Source: Chloroflexota bacterium (GTDB taxonomy: Bacteria; Chloroflexota; Anaerolineae; Aggregatilineales; Phototrophicaceae). Taken from it: a stretch of DNA of 55,083 nucleotides. Below, in pieces: positions 16,600 to 24,716 of the stretch. Where the stretch lies: assembly GCA_016223085.1 (NCBI GenBank), contig JACRPS010000024.1, positions 1 to 55,083 of the forward strand. Direction: 5' to 3'. The notes under the pieces are model-generated. The model made no database searches. It saw only the letters and a list, made by a program, of their open reading frames with translations, and was not told the origin of the DNA. Made by a program: the position numbers and the translations under genes. Position 1 is the stretch's first letter, and each line of letters opens with the position of its first letter.

Positions 16600-17760
16600 T
16601 TAATTGCCGGTCCAGGCAGCAGCCGTTTGCGCCAGCACCGCCGCGCACTGGTACACGTCGTCCAGATTGACGTACTCAACGGCGGCGTGCATCCCCTCGC
16701 CGCCCGGCCCAAAGATTACGGTCGGGATGCCGGAACGCCCCAGTATCGCTGAGTCCAACCAGGCATACAGACCGGAATAATTTGGTGCTGCGCCCATCAC
16801 CGGCACGTAGGCGTGATGCAACGCCTGCACAATCGGTGCGTCCCGGTTAATCTCGTAGCCGGGGCGGGTGAAGTCCAGCTTCACCTCGGCGCTCACCTGT
16901 AGGTCGGCGGCCTGTAGTTCCCCCAACAGCCTGTGCCACAACTCCAGTACGTCCTCGGGCGTGTCGTCCGGCAGCAGCCGGTGTTCGACTTGCAGTGTAC
17001 AGCGGTCGGGGTAGGTGCTTAAGCCCAGCCCGCCGCTAATGAGGCTGGCATGGGCCGAGGCGCGTCCCAGCAGGGCGTGCTGGCGCTGCGGCAAAATCTC
17101 CCGGTTCAGCCGTTCCAGCGCGCCCAGCACGCGCCCCATGTGCGCGATGGCATCCACGCCGGTTTCGTACAGACTGCCATGTGCCGCTTTACCATGTGTA
17201 GTTAGCGTCAGCCAGGCAAAGCCCTTATGCGCGATACAGATGTCCAGGCCGGTCGGTTCGGTCAGGATGGCCGCGTCGGTGTGCACCTGCTGCACCAGCG
17301 CGTCCATGCCCACGCTCAGGTATTCCTCGTCGGTGACAAAACCAAGCCAGATGTCCCCCGCCGGGTGAAAGCCGTCGGTGCGCAGCGCCGCCACCGCGCC
17401 GAGGATGGCCGCCAGCCCGCCTTTCATGTCCAGCGACCCCCGGCCATACAGCCGCCCGTCGTCCACCCGCCCATCGAACGGATCCCCCGGCATGTTTGCC
17501 GTGCCGACCACATCGGTGTGGCCGGTCAGCAGCAGGCTTTTACCCTTGCCCCGGCCCGGCCAGCAGGCTAGCACATTGGGGCGACCGGGCGCGGTTTCCT
17601 GAAGCTGCACATCCAGCCCCAGTTCGCGGCAGGTGCGCGCCAGCCAGGCCGCGATTTCAGCCTCGCCAGCGCCGCCGGGCACCAAACCAGGGTTCACCGA
17701 ATTGATCTGTACCATGCCCTTGAGATAGGCGTGAGTCAGGGGAATATCAATCGGAATCAT
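16600..17760 (-). CDS. M20 family metallopeptidase (ArgE/DapE type)
   Basis: 386 residues from the ATG at 17760, which has GAGGTGAA upstream; the longer open frame lacks a better site. LLLTGHTDVV (metal His and Asp), GRGSLDMKGGLAAILGAV (bridging Asp), LGFVTDEEYLSVGMD (catalytic Glu pair), TEPTGLDICIAHKG and the C-terminal GPGGEGMHAAVEYVNLDD (metal His) mark a two-zinc amidohydrolase. Relatives deacylate amino acids such as N-acetylornithine or N-succinyl-diaminopimelate, or cleave dipeptides; substrate not resolved. Ten bases downstream of an amidotransferase-like gene, so probably co-transcribed with it. Confidence 0.88.
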   Translation of the reverse strand: MIPIDIPLTHAYLKGMVQINSVNPGLVPGGAGEAEIAAWLARTCRELGLDVQLQETAPGRPNVLACWPGRGKGKSLLLTGHTDVVGTANMPGDPFDGRVDDGRLYGRGSLDMKGGLAAILGAVAALRTDGFHPAGDIWLGFVTDEEYLSVGMDALVQQVHTDAAILTEPTGLDICIAHKGFAWLTLTTHGKAAHGSLYETGVDAIAHMGRVLGALERLNREILPQRQHALLGRASAHASLISGGLGLSTYPDRCTLQVEHRLLPDDTPEDVLELWHRLLGELQAADLQVSAEVKLDFTRPGYEINRDAPIVQALHHAYVPVMGAAPNYSGLYAWLDSAILGRSGIPTVIFGPGGEGMHAAVEYVNLDDVYQCAAVLAQTAAAWTGN

Positions 17761-17770
17761 CGGCTTCACC

Positions 17771-18526
17771 TCAGCGTTTGCCCGCCAGCCACTCGACCGC
17801 CTGCACCCACAACCGGGTGTAACCCTCCCAGGTAGCAAATGGCTCCGGGCACCAGTGCGGGCCGATGTCCGATGCCCAGGCCAGCGTCCGCCCCTGCTCG
17901 ACCATCCGAACAGCCAGCAGCGGGTGATCGTCCACCGACGCCAGCAGGCGCGCGTCCGCCTTCAGCGTCAGTTCGTTATAACCCAGCAGCGTCGGCCAGT
18001 CAGACGGGACGCTGGTCAGAATCGGGTGCGCCGCGTCCAGCACCTGCGGCTGCGCACCTTCCGGCGCTTCCACGCGGTCGTCAAACGGGAAGATGTCCAC
18101 CGGCAGGATCGCCTCAATCGGGGTGCGGTAGTATTTCGCGCCGCCGTAAATGCCGGCAAATGAATAATAACCGCCGCACATCGCCAGCCCACCGCCGCCT
18201 TCCACCCACTCGCGCAGCAGCTTCAGGCGGTTCGGCGTGGGCTGGCCGCGCAGCCAGGTATCCGGGTGCAGCAGCAGCGTATTTGCGCCGATGTCGCTCA
18301 GGATGATGACATCGAAGCGTGACAGGAGGTCTGGTGTATTGGGGAACTGCTCGGCGGCCAGATGGTTCGGCAGAAACGCGAAATGGATGCCTGCTTCGAT
18401 CAGTGCCGCCTGCAAATAGGCTATACCGGTATCGTACACGGTACTGGAGAAGAAGTCCCAGCCTTTGAAGTGGGTCGAACTGGAAACCCACGATTCACCG
18501 GCCAGTAACACCCGAATGGCAGCCAT
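17771..18526 (-). CDS. glutamine amidotransferase-like (GATase1) protein
   Basis: 251 residues from the ATG at 18526, which follows GGAGGGA; the frame upstream is non-coding. IRVLLAGESWVSSSTHFKGWDFF, FDVIILSDIGANTLLL, LREWVEGGGGLAMCGGYYSF (nucleophile-elbow-like Cys) and a C-terminal WASDIGPHWCPE place it in the class I glutamine-amidotransferase-like superfamily, near the uncharacterised STM3548/DUF1355-type group. It probably acts on a small molecule or is a cytoplasmic hydrolase; the reaction is unknown. Adjacent M20 peptidase suggests a shared catabolic step, an inference. Confidence 0.75.
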   Translation of the reverse strand: MAAIRVLLAGESWVSSSTHFKGWDFFSSTVYDTGIAYLQAALIEAGIHFAFLPNHLAAEQFPNTPDLLSRFDVIILSDIGANTLLLHPDTWLRGQPTPNRLKLLREWVEGGGGLAMCGGYYSFAGIYGGAKYYRTPIEAILPVDIFPFDDRVEAPEGAQPQVLDAAHPILTSVPSDWPTLLGYNELTLKADARLLASVDDHPLLAVRMVEQGRTLAWASDIGPHWCPEPFATWEGYTRLWVQAVEWLAGKR

Positions 18527-18671
18527 GCTTCCCTCCCTGGTTGAATGCGGCGACGGCAGGATTATACCGCCGCCGGAGGGCGCTTCCCATAGACCAACAT
18601 TGGCCGCAAGAACCGGATAGACTCCCGCCGCGCTTTCCGGTAAGGTAGGGCTGTAGCTTACTGGAGGTGCA

Positions 18672-19733
18672 ATGCTCCCCTCGAATTTAACTGACACCGA
18701 CCGCTGGCAGGCCGTGCTGCGCCGTGATCGTCACTATGATGGCATGTTTGTGACCGCCGTGCAGACGACACGCATCTACTGCCGCCCGTCGTGCCCGGCG
18801 CGGCATCCGCACCGCAAGAACGTTACCTTTTACGCCTGCGCCGCCGACGCCGAACGGGACGGTTTCCGCCCGTGCAAGCGGTGCAGCCCGAACACGCAGG
18901 CGTTTGAGGCCGACGTGGTTCAGCGCACCTGCGCCTATCTGGACGACCATCCCGACGACCGTGTAACACTGGATGATTTAGGTGCAGCGGTTGGACTCAG
19001 CCCGCACCATTTGCAGCGCGTGTTTAAGCAGGTAATGGGCATATCACCGCGCCAGTACGCCGAAGCGCGCCGCCTGGAACGGCTGAAGGCGTGCCTGAAA
19101 AACGGCAGCAGCGTCACCGACGCGCTGTATGAGGCCGGATATGGCTCCAGCAGCCGCCTGTACGAACGCGCGCCGGACCAGCTTGGCATGACACCCGCTG
19201 TTTATCGCAAGGGAGGCGAGGGAATGGAGATTCAGTATACGATTGCCGACAGCCCGCTTGGCTACCTGCTGGTGGCGGCCACACAACGCGGCGTGTGTTT
19301 TGTCAGCCTGGGTGACAGGCCAGACGATCTGGAAGCCGAACTGCGCGGGGACTTCCCCGCCGCCGCGATGGAACGTGACGACGCTGAACTAGGCGAATGG
19401 GTGAACGCGATTCTGCGCCATCTGGACGGCCAGCAGCCGCACCTGGAACTGCCGCTGGACGTGCGCGCGACCGCCTTCCAGTGGCGGGTGTGGCAGGCGT
19501 TGCAGACGATTCCGCCGGGCGAAACGCGCACCTACCGCCAGATCGCCGCCAGCATCGGCCAACCAACCGCCGCCCGCGCCGTTGGCAACGCCTGCGCTAC
19601 CAACCCGGTATCGCTGGTTATCCCCTGCCACCGCGCCGTGCGTGAGGATGGCAGCCTGGGCGGGTATCGCTGGGGCTTGCAGCGCAAGGCGGCGCTGCTG
19701 GCACAGGAACGGAAGACGAGGGAAAAGGCGTAA
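18672..19733 (+). CDS. ada: bifunctional Ada methyltransferase / transcription activator
   Basis: 353 residues, the same size as E. coli Ada. The N-terminal domain has the four zinc cysteines C37, C41, C68 and C71 (IYCRPSC, FRPCKRC); the first accepts methyl groups from phosphotriesters. An AraC-type helix-turn-helix follows (LSPHHLQRVFKQVMGISPRQYAEARR). The C-terminal domain (from about 180) carries the methylguanine acceptor PCHR with C319. It directly repairs alkylated DNA and activates the adaptive response. Start ATG 18672 follows GGAGGTG. A GCGCTTT (Ada-box-like complement of AAAGCGC) lies at 18630-18636, hinting at autoregulation. Divergent from the amidotransferase-like gene. Confidence 0.95.
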   Translation: MLPSNLTDTDRWQAVLRRDRHYDGMFVTAVQTTRIYCRPSCPARHPHRKNVTFYACAADAERDGFRPCKRCSPNTQAFEADVVQRTCAYLDDHPDDRVTLDDLGAAVGLSPHHLQRVFKQVMGISPRQYAEARRLERLKACLKNGSSVTDALYEAGYGSSSRLYERAPDQLGMTPAVYRKGGEGMEIQYTIADSPLGYLLVAATQRGVCFVSLGDRPDDLEAELRGDFPAAAMERDDAELGEWVNAILRHLDGQQPHLELPLDVRATAFQWRVWQALQTIPPGETRTYRQIAASIGQPTAARAVGNACATNPVSLVIPCHRAVREDGSLGGYRWGLQRKAALLAQERKTREKA

Positions 19734-19808
19734 CACAGAGGCACAGAGGCTTAGAGGCACGGAGGGAAGCTTCAACGCAAAGAACGCGAGAGGGCAAAGG
19801 CGCAAAGA
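19733..19808. repeat. 8-bp tandem repeat tracts
   Basis: Octamers ACACAGAG, GCACAGAG, GCTTAGAG, GCACGGAG immediately after the ada stop, then a second tract from 19774 (CGCAAAGA, ACGCGAGA, GGGCAAAG, GCGCAAAG). Confidence 0.8.
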
Positions 19809-19813
19809 GAACG

Positions 19814-19841
19814 GTGGGGAAGGTCTTAGACCCTCCCCTAC
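19814..19841. repeat. family A palindrome
   Basis: 28-bp GGTGGGGAAGGTC / GACCCTCCCCTAC palindrome, likely the ada terminator. The inner GGGTCT-type stem matches the copy inside metH at 35726. Confidence 0.8.
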
Positions 19842-20152
19842 GGCGTTCCCGTTACTCCCGCAGCCATTCCGCCGAGAATAGTGTTTTACTATGCGGCACG
19901 AATAAAGCAAACCTTTTTCATACTTACTCATCGTTCTCTTATCCCTTTCTGTGGCAATATTACCGTTTGTTGCGGTATCTTTATTCGACCTCGGCGGGCG
20001 GGCATCGAACCGACTTCGCAGCCACCCCACTCGTCGAGGTTTACCCCTCATTCCATCATTGCCGCCCATCACCATTCATCGTCGCGCCTTCTTTGCGTTA
20101 TACCTTCTTTCTGCATCTCTGCGCCGGTATGTTATGCTTTGTGCTTTAGTTG

Positions 20153-20192
20153 CTCTGCGTCTTTGCTCCTTCGCGTCTTTGCGTTACGCTTT
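20153..20192. repeat. 8-bp tandem repeat tract
   Basis: Degenerate octamers GCTCTGCG, TCTTTGCT, CCTTCGCG, TCTTTGCG, ending 21 bp before the CoA-transferase ATG. Confidence 0.8.
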
Positions 20193-20213
20193 GAATGAAT
20201 TAGGAGACTGCCA

Positions 20214-21356
20214 ATGGCAAATCCTCTCGCTGGTCTGCGTGTGCTGGATTTAACCCGCCTGCTGCCCGGCGGCATCTGTACCTGGATGCTGGCCGACCTG
20301 GGCACGGACGTGGTGAAGATCGAAGACCCCAACGGCGGCGATTATGCCCGCTGGATGCCGCCGCTGGTGGACGGCCAGAGTGTTTTCTTCCGCATGAACA
20401 ACCGCCGTAAACGCAGCCTGATTCTCGACCTCAAGCAGCCGGAAGGTGTGGCCGTATTCAAAAAGCTGGTCGAACACGCCGACGTGCTGGTGGAGGGCTT
20501 CCGCCCCGGCGTGATGGCACGCCTGGGCTGCGATTACGACGCGCTGCGGCAGGTGAATCCCCGGCTGGTATACTGCGCCATTTCCGGCTGGGGCGCGGAC
20601 GGGCCATACGTGCACCGCAGCGGCCACGATCTTAACTACGTCGCTATTGCCGGCTTAACCGGCGCGATGGCCGAGCCTCAGGTGATGGGCGGGCAGATCG
20701 CGGATGTGGGCGGCGCCTATATCGCTGTTGCCGGCATTCTGGCGGCGCTGCTGCGGCGGGAGCGCACCGGGGAAGGCGGTTACGTGGACGTGTCGCTGTT
20801 TGAAGCGGCCCTGCCGTTTGGGATGTTCCCCTGGGTGGAAGCCGTCACCACCGGCGTGGGCGGCGGCCAGGGCGGGCTGACCGGCGGCGCGGCCTGTTAC
20901 ACCATTTACCGCACCCGTGATGGCCGGGCGGTGTCGCTGGCCGCGCTGGAGCCGAAATTCTGGGCCAACTTCTGTGCGGCAGTTGAACGCCCCGACCTGA
21001 TTCCCGATTATCTCCTGCCGGAACGTCAACCGTATCTGCGCGCGGAACTGGCGCAAATCTTCGCGCTCAGGACGGCTGCCGAATGGGACGCGCTGCTGCA
21101 AGCCGCTGACTGCTGCTTCGCTGTCGTGAACCCACCCGGCGCAGTTACCGAGGACCCGCACGTGCAGGCGCGCGGTCTGCTAGGTGTGGACGCGGACGGC
21201 GCGCCTTGGATGCGCTCGCCACTGCGGCTGGATGAGCGCCGTGCGGATGCCGGCAGCGTGCCCGGCTATGGCGAACACAGCCGCGCTGTGCTGCGCGAAG
21301 CAGGCTACGCTGAGAGTGAAATCGAGGCTTTGATTGAGGCCGCCATCGTAAAGTAG
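20214..21356 (+). CDS. CaiB/BaiF family (class III) CoA-transferase
   Basis: 380 residues. PLAGLRVLDLTRLLPGGICTWMLADLGTDVVKIEDP is the CoA-binding start, followed by the MNNRRKRSLILDLK segment, VLVEGFRPGVMARLG and an aspartate in SGWGADGPYVHRSGHDLNY where family III enzymes form the acyl-aspartate. C-terminal LRTAAEWDALL completes the fold. These enzymes move CoA between carboxylic acids, often in catabolism of carnitine, bile acids or branched acyl groups; alpha-methylacyl-CoA racemases are close relatives. AGGAG lies seven bases before the ATG. Confidence 0.9.
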   Translation: MANPLAGLRVLDLTRLLPGGICTWMLADLGTDVVKIEDPNGGDYARWMPPLVDGQSVFFRMNNRRKRSLILDLKQPEGVAVFKKLVEHADVLVEGFRPGVMARLGCDYDALRQVNPRLVYCAISGWGADGPYVHRSGHDLNYVAIAGLTGAMAEPQVMGGQIADVGGAYIAVAGILAALLRRERTGEGGYVDVSLFEAALPFGMFPWVEAVTTGVGGGQGGLTGGAACYTIYRTRDGRAVSLAALEPKFWANFCAAVERPDLIPDYLLPERQPYLRAELAQIFALRTAAEWDALLQAADCCFAVVNPPGAVTEDPHVQARGLLGVDADGAPWMRSPLRLDERRADAGSVPGYGEHSRAVLREAGYAESEIEALIEAAIVK

Positions 21357-21430
21357 CGTGAGCAACCGGAAGGCTGGGGTTTGCGTATACTGTATAAGGT
21401 TTGTTTTGTAAACTCTGGAAAGGTTGGGCT

Positions 21431-21877
21431 ATGAGCTTCCTTCCGCTTATCCCACCGAATGACGGCAAGGATCCCCCTACCAGGACTCAGGCTAAACTGG
21501 CGATAATCGTGGGGGCGCTGGTCGCCATCATACTCGCTGCCATGCTCTTTTTCACATCAGAGAGCGCAGGCAGCGCGACATCAGCCCCACCACCCTGGAT
21601 TCTCCTGGCGGTCATTGTCATCATCGCTCTGATCGGATCGCTGGTCACGGTGTTGTCACCGCGCCAACGGCAGCAATCAACTGAAAAATCCAAGCGCGAG
21701 GGTGTGGACATGTATGCGCTGATTAACCGGCTGGTGGATGACCTGGATGAAGATGAAGCCAGCTATTTACGCCGTTGCCTGGACGAACATGAGAGCGGCC
21801 TGAAACGCAAGCTCAGCGACGATGCCGAGAGCCTGCTCGACCGCCGCGCTGAAGACCGGCAGGCGGGGCAGCGCTGA
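21431..21877 (+). CDS. small membrane protein, paralogue of the next gene
   Basis: 148 residues from the ATG at 21431. Two transmembrane helices (about 20-40 and 55-78) precede a cytoplasmic domain containing KREGVDMYALINRLVDDLD then DEASYLRRCLD and DDAESLLDRRAEDR. The C-terminal half closely matches that of the downstream gene, showing a tandem duplication. No known family recognised; the domain may bind a partner protein at the membrane. Weak ribosome site (AGGTTGGGCT). Sits 75 bp after the CoA-transferase gene. Confidence 0.75.
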   Translation: MSFLPLIPPNDGKDPPTRTQAKLAIIVGALVAIILAAMLFFTSESAGSATSAPPPWILLAVIVIIALIGSLVTVLSPRQRQQSTEKSKREGVDMYALINRLVDDLDEDEASYLRRCLDEHESGLKRKLSDDAESLLDRRAEDRQAGQR

Positions 21878-21942
21878 CGCAAAGATGTGAGGGGGATTTG
21901 CGCGTATAGAATCGGTTGTGTCTGCTCTGAAAAGGACTTCTG

Positions 21943-22377
21943 ATGTTACCCCTGCTTACACCGCGTGATACGGACAGTCGCCCGCGTAATCGAAAACAGG
22001 TGATGCTGGTTGTAGCGGCTGCCTGTCTGGCGCTGGTCATTGGCGCGCTGCTGGTGTCGGCGGATGCGGTGCAGTTCCAGCGCACGGTTTTGCCGATCCT
22101 GGTATCCGGCTTCTTTATGGCGCTCACCCTCGGCTCGCTGATCTTTATTGCCATCAAACAGTCGGGCGGCGCTCAGGAGAAGCCGAAGCGCGAGGGCGTG
22201 GATATGTACACACTGATTGACCGGCTGGTGGATGATCTGGACGACGACGAGGCCGATTATTTGCGCCGGCGGCTGGATGCGCGTGACCGCCACCCGAAGC
22301 GCGACCTGACCGACGATGCGCTGGATTTGCTCGACCGGCGCGCCGAGGGCCGCCGGGTTGGTCGGCGCGAGGAGTGA
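21943..22377 (+). CDS. small membrane protein, paralogue of the previous gene
   Basis: 144 residues with two hydrophobic segments (about 20-40 and 48-72) and a C-terminal KREGVDMYTLIDRLVDDLDD, DEADYLRRRLD, DDALDLLDRRAEGR domain shared with the preceding gene. The membrane part is more diverged than the soluble part, suggesting constraint on the soluble domain. 65 bp separate the two genes. Function unknown. A family A palindrome follows the stop by 6 bp. Confidence 0.75.
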   Translation: MLPLLTPRDTDSRPRNRKQVMLVVAAACLALVIGALLVSADAVQFQRTVLPILVSGFFMALTLGSLIFIAIKQSGGAQEKPKREGVDMYTLIDRLVDDLDDDEADYLRRRLDARDRHPKRDLTDDALDLLDRRAEGRRVGRREE

Positions 22378-22383
22378 ACCGAC

Positions 22384-22411
22384 GTAGGGACGAGGTACGC
22401 CTCGTCCCTAC
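22384..22411. repeat. family A palindrome
   Basis: 28-bp perfect-arm palindrome GTAGGGACGAGG / CCTCGTCCCTAC between the convergent small membrane gene and SH3 gene; a plausible bidirectional terminator. Confidence 0.9.
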
Positions 22412-22423
22412 ACCCCTGTCAGA

Positions 22424-23122
22424 CTAGCCACCCGGCGCGGCGGTCGCGGTGGCTTCCGCTTCGGGCGCTTCCAGGAAGTACAGGCTGCCGCGTCCTTCCG
22501 CCACCCAGCCCGTGAGGTCGCCGGCCTGCACCTGCCACCACAGCAGGCCACGCGCGCCGCATTCCGGCCCGCCCACGATGGTTACACTGTCCCCTCCGGA
22601 CACCTGACCGATGCGCGTCGCCGTCAGAGCCGGTTGTTCGCGCACGTTCAGGTTGCCAATGAACGAAACAACGTTCACCGTCTGCCCGACGCTAAAATCG
22701 AGTGGCTCGCCGCAGGTCGCTGCGGCAGCTGCGGCAGTCGCTTCCGCCGTCGCCTCGGCGGTGCTTTCCGCCTGCTCAAGCGGCGTGCTCTCGCAGAGGA
22801 TCACGATGCCACCATCGTTCGATACCCGGTAATCGTAGACGGTGCCGCGATAGGTCAGCAGATACTGGACGCCACGAGTGACGGCCTGCGTATACGACTG
22901 GCCTTCCTGAGGGCAGCCCAGACTGCTATCCGGGTAAAGCTGGCCGTTCCACTGGTAGCGCGTAATATCCGCCAGCGTCACTTCCCGGCCTACCTGTTCA
23001 CCCAGCGCATCAAGCGCAAACTGAATCGTCGCCGGTGGGGGCGTGTCCTGCGCCTGCACTGCGACTGCCAGCACAACGATCAGAACCATTACCAGAGCGA
23101 GACCCAAACGTTTAACTGTCAT
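22424..23122 (-). CDS. exported SH3-domain protein
   Basis: 232 residues from the ATG at 23122, with AGGAG seven bases upstream. An N-terminal signal peptide (KRLGLALVMVLIVVLAVAVQAQ) leads to a domain with LADITRYQWNGQLYPDSSLGCPQEGQSYTQ-type sequence of unknown function, an Ala/Glu/Thr linker, and a bacterial SH3 domain (NLNVREQPALTATRIGQV, WWQVQAGDLTGWVAEG). It is likely extracytoplasmic and may bind the envelope. The same two-part arrangement recurs in Chloroflexota secreted proteins, from general knowledge. Confidence 0.8.
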   Translation of the reverse strand: MTVKRLGLALVMVLIVVLAVAVQAQDTPPPATIQFALDALGEQVGREVTLADITRYQWNGQLYPDSSLGCPQEGQSYTQAVTRGVQYLLTYRGTVYDYRVSNDGGIVILCESTPLEQAESTAEATAEATAAAAAATCGEPLDFSVGQTVNVVSFIGNLNVREQPALTATRIGQVSGGDSVTIVGGPECGARGLLWWQVQAGDLTGWVAEGRGSLYFLEAPEAEATATAAPGG

Positions 23123-23565
23123 CGTAGGAACTCCTATCCTGATGATTAGCCGCAACAGGGTTCACTGAATGCAACCCGTGAACCAGTATCAGCGTCCATC
23201 ATTACGATGGACACTACAATCGTAAAACAGCCAATCTAAAAATAACGTTGTCGAGGCCGCTTTGACACCGTACTTTTGGGGCATACGACAATAAAAAGCC
23301 CGGAACAGTGTTCCGGGCCGCCAGCGCCATAGGCTCAAAGGTTTGTCCGACAATTCGCCGCCGGACGCTGAAAGCCGTCCGGCTGAACACAAAAAGCCAC
23401 CTGGAAGGTGGCTGCAAAAACCCTATTCAATTCTTTCAGCCTGCTTCCAGCAGGCTTACCGCGCCGATTCACCAGGGAGCTTTGCGCCGAATGGGGATGT
23501 ATGTCCCCTGAAATCGAACCCCTTACGGCAAACCAGCGAACAATTCTGAACCCCCGGCAGAGTTT
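23123..23565. other. intergenic region with hairpin repeat cluster
   Basis: About 440 bp. It holds the SH3 promoter region and then at least five hairpins: GCCCGGAACA/TGTTCCGGGC (23298-23319), the three-hairpin family B element (23357-23460) and GGGGATGTATGTCCCC (23493-23508). Small open frames here are translated repeat and not genes. Confidence 0.7.
23357..23460. repeat. family B composite hairpin element
   Basis: Three hairpins in fixed order: GCCGGACG/CGTCCGGC, AGCCACCT/AGGTGGCT and AGCCTGCTTCCAGCAGGCT. The same order with near-identical sequence occurs at 39749-39850. Confidence 0.85.
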
Positions 23566-24636
23566 TCACATTTCCAGAATCCCGGGACGGCGCACCGTCT
23601 GTCCCTTCACCTCCACCTCAAGCATCGGCCAGCCATCCGGCGCGGTGGTGACAATCTCGAAGCCCCGGTTGGTGGTCACAATCGTATCCTCGGACTTGCA
23701 GCCGGCGATGGACGGATTCCAGGCCAGCGGCATGTGCTCCCGAATCAGCGTGGGGTCGCCCGGCCCGGCTATCCGTTCACGGGCGATGTAGGCGGTTGGT
23801 CCGCCCTGGTGGTGCAGCTTCCACTGCTCGGTTTCACCCTGTTCGTGGTAGGCCGCCAGCAGATCGCTGAAAGCGTCGCCCAGCGTGCGCCCCGGCTGGC
23901 TGGCGACCATTGCCGCCGCGTCAATGTGCGCCACTTTCCGCACTTTTGCCTGTAGCTCCTCCGGCAGCCTGCCGAAGTACGCCAGCCGCGTGCCGGAAAC
24001 AATCAGGCCGTGCCGCCGCATACACACCACCAGCATGGCGTATCTGTCCAGGCGCTTCATCGTGGGCAGCGGGTGGCGGAACTGGCTGATGCGTTCGTCC
24101 GTGCCGATCAGGTTGACGATTGCCAGCCCGCCGCGCTTCCGGCAGGCGGCATCCAGCCGGGCGGCCAGTTCGTATTCGGTATCGCCCGGACACGCTGCCC
24201 GAATCGCTTCGTCAAGCGCGGCGACGGCATCCCGCCCCAGGGCGCGGTAGCGTTCCAGTTCGCCAGGCGTCAGCACCCAGCGAAGCTGCTGAATGTCGGT
24301 CTCCACCGCGTTGTCATCGGTCAGCAGGCGCGGCAGTTCCGGCGCGCCACCCTGATACCAGGGGCATTCAACAAACTCGAACCCCAGGTCTTGAAACTGC
24401 TCCTCGGAGCGTAGCCGCGTCGCTTCAATGTTGGTGGTATAAATCACACGGCTGTCCGGCGTGACCAGAATGCTGTATGCGCCGAAATCGCTGTCCACCG
24501 GGATGCTGGCGTCGGCACCGGCGGTGAACCAGGCGAGATTGCGCGTCCGCCGCAGCCACAGACCCTCGGCTTTCTGGCGCGCCAACAGGTCGCGCAGGCA
24601 GTTGTGTTTGAAGTTAATTTCTTCCAGCCGGTTCAT
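23566..24636 (-). CDS. M24 family metallopeptidase (Xaa-Pro peptidase-like)
   Basis: 356 residues from the ATG at 24636, preceded by GGGGGAA. N-terminal creatinase-like domain (RLEEINFKHNCLRDLLARQ, RNLAWFTAGAD) and a pita-bread C-terminal domain (EYELAARLDAACRKRGG, then HHQGGPTAYIARER). Typical M24 metal ligands D-D-H-E-E are not all conserved: I see no clear DxxxxxxxxxxD pair, so it may be a non-peptidase relative. Divergently transcribed from a DtxR/MntR-family regulator 80 bp away, so it may respond to metal. The cluster of 5' residues up to 24705 is not coding. Confidence 0.75.
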   Translation of the reverse strand: MNRLEEINFKHNCLRDLLARQKAEGLWLRRTRNLAWFTAGADASIPVDSDFGAYSILVTPDSRVIYTTNIEATRLRSEEQFQDLGFEFVECPWYQGGAPELPRLLTDDNAVETDIQQLRWVLTPGELERYRALGRDAVAALDEAIRAACPGDTEYELAARLDAACRKRGGLAIVNLIGTDERISQFRHPLPTMKRLDRYAMLVVCMRRHGLIVSGTRLAYFGRLPEELQAKVRKVAHIDAAAMVASQPGRTLGDAFSDLLAAYHEQGETEQWKLHHQGGPTAYIARERIAGPGDPTLIREHMPLAWNPSIAGCKSEDTIVTTNRGFEIVTTAPDGWPMLEVEVKGQTVRRPGILEM

Positions 24637-24672
24637 AGTTCCCCCTGAATTTTTATATTCGGCTTGGCGAAC

Positions 24673-24700
24673 ACTTGTGATATGATAGAGTAGTACAAGT
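24673..24700. promoter_or_regulatory. inverted repeat in divergent promoter region
   Basis: ACTTGT-N16-ACAAGT overlaps a TATGAT (24681-24686) between the M24 peptidase and regulator genes. It is a candidate operator for the regulator, but does not match the classical DtxR or MntR boxes. Confidence 0.35.
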
Positions 24701-24716
24701 TTCAATGAGGACGATT

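Larger units (their letters stand above)
19734..20213. other. repeat-rich intergenic region between ada and the CoA-transferase
   Basis: 480 bp with two octamer tracts after ada, a family A palindrome (19814-19841), an AT-richer stretch (19880-20100) with no recognisable gene and another octamer tract before the CoA-transferase. Any promoter for that gene should lie here. Confidence 0.6.

Noticed and set aside
23357-23460. CRISPR-like arrangement of hairpins
   Set aside because: The units are different hairpins, not identical direct repeats with unique spacers.
23308-23511. Small plus-strand ORFs around 23.3-23.5 kb
   Set aside because: They translate family B hairpin repeats; the same peptide words recur at 39.7-39.9 kb because of DNA repetition.
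23490-23530. Possible tRNA or tmRNA end (GGTTCGATTTC on the minus strand)
   Set aside because: The flanking bases do not form the T-stem, and no acceptor stem is present.
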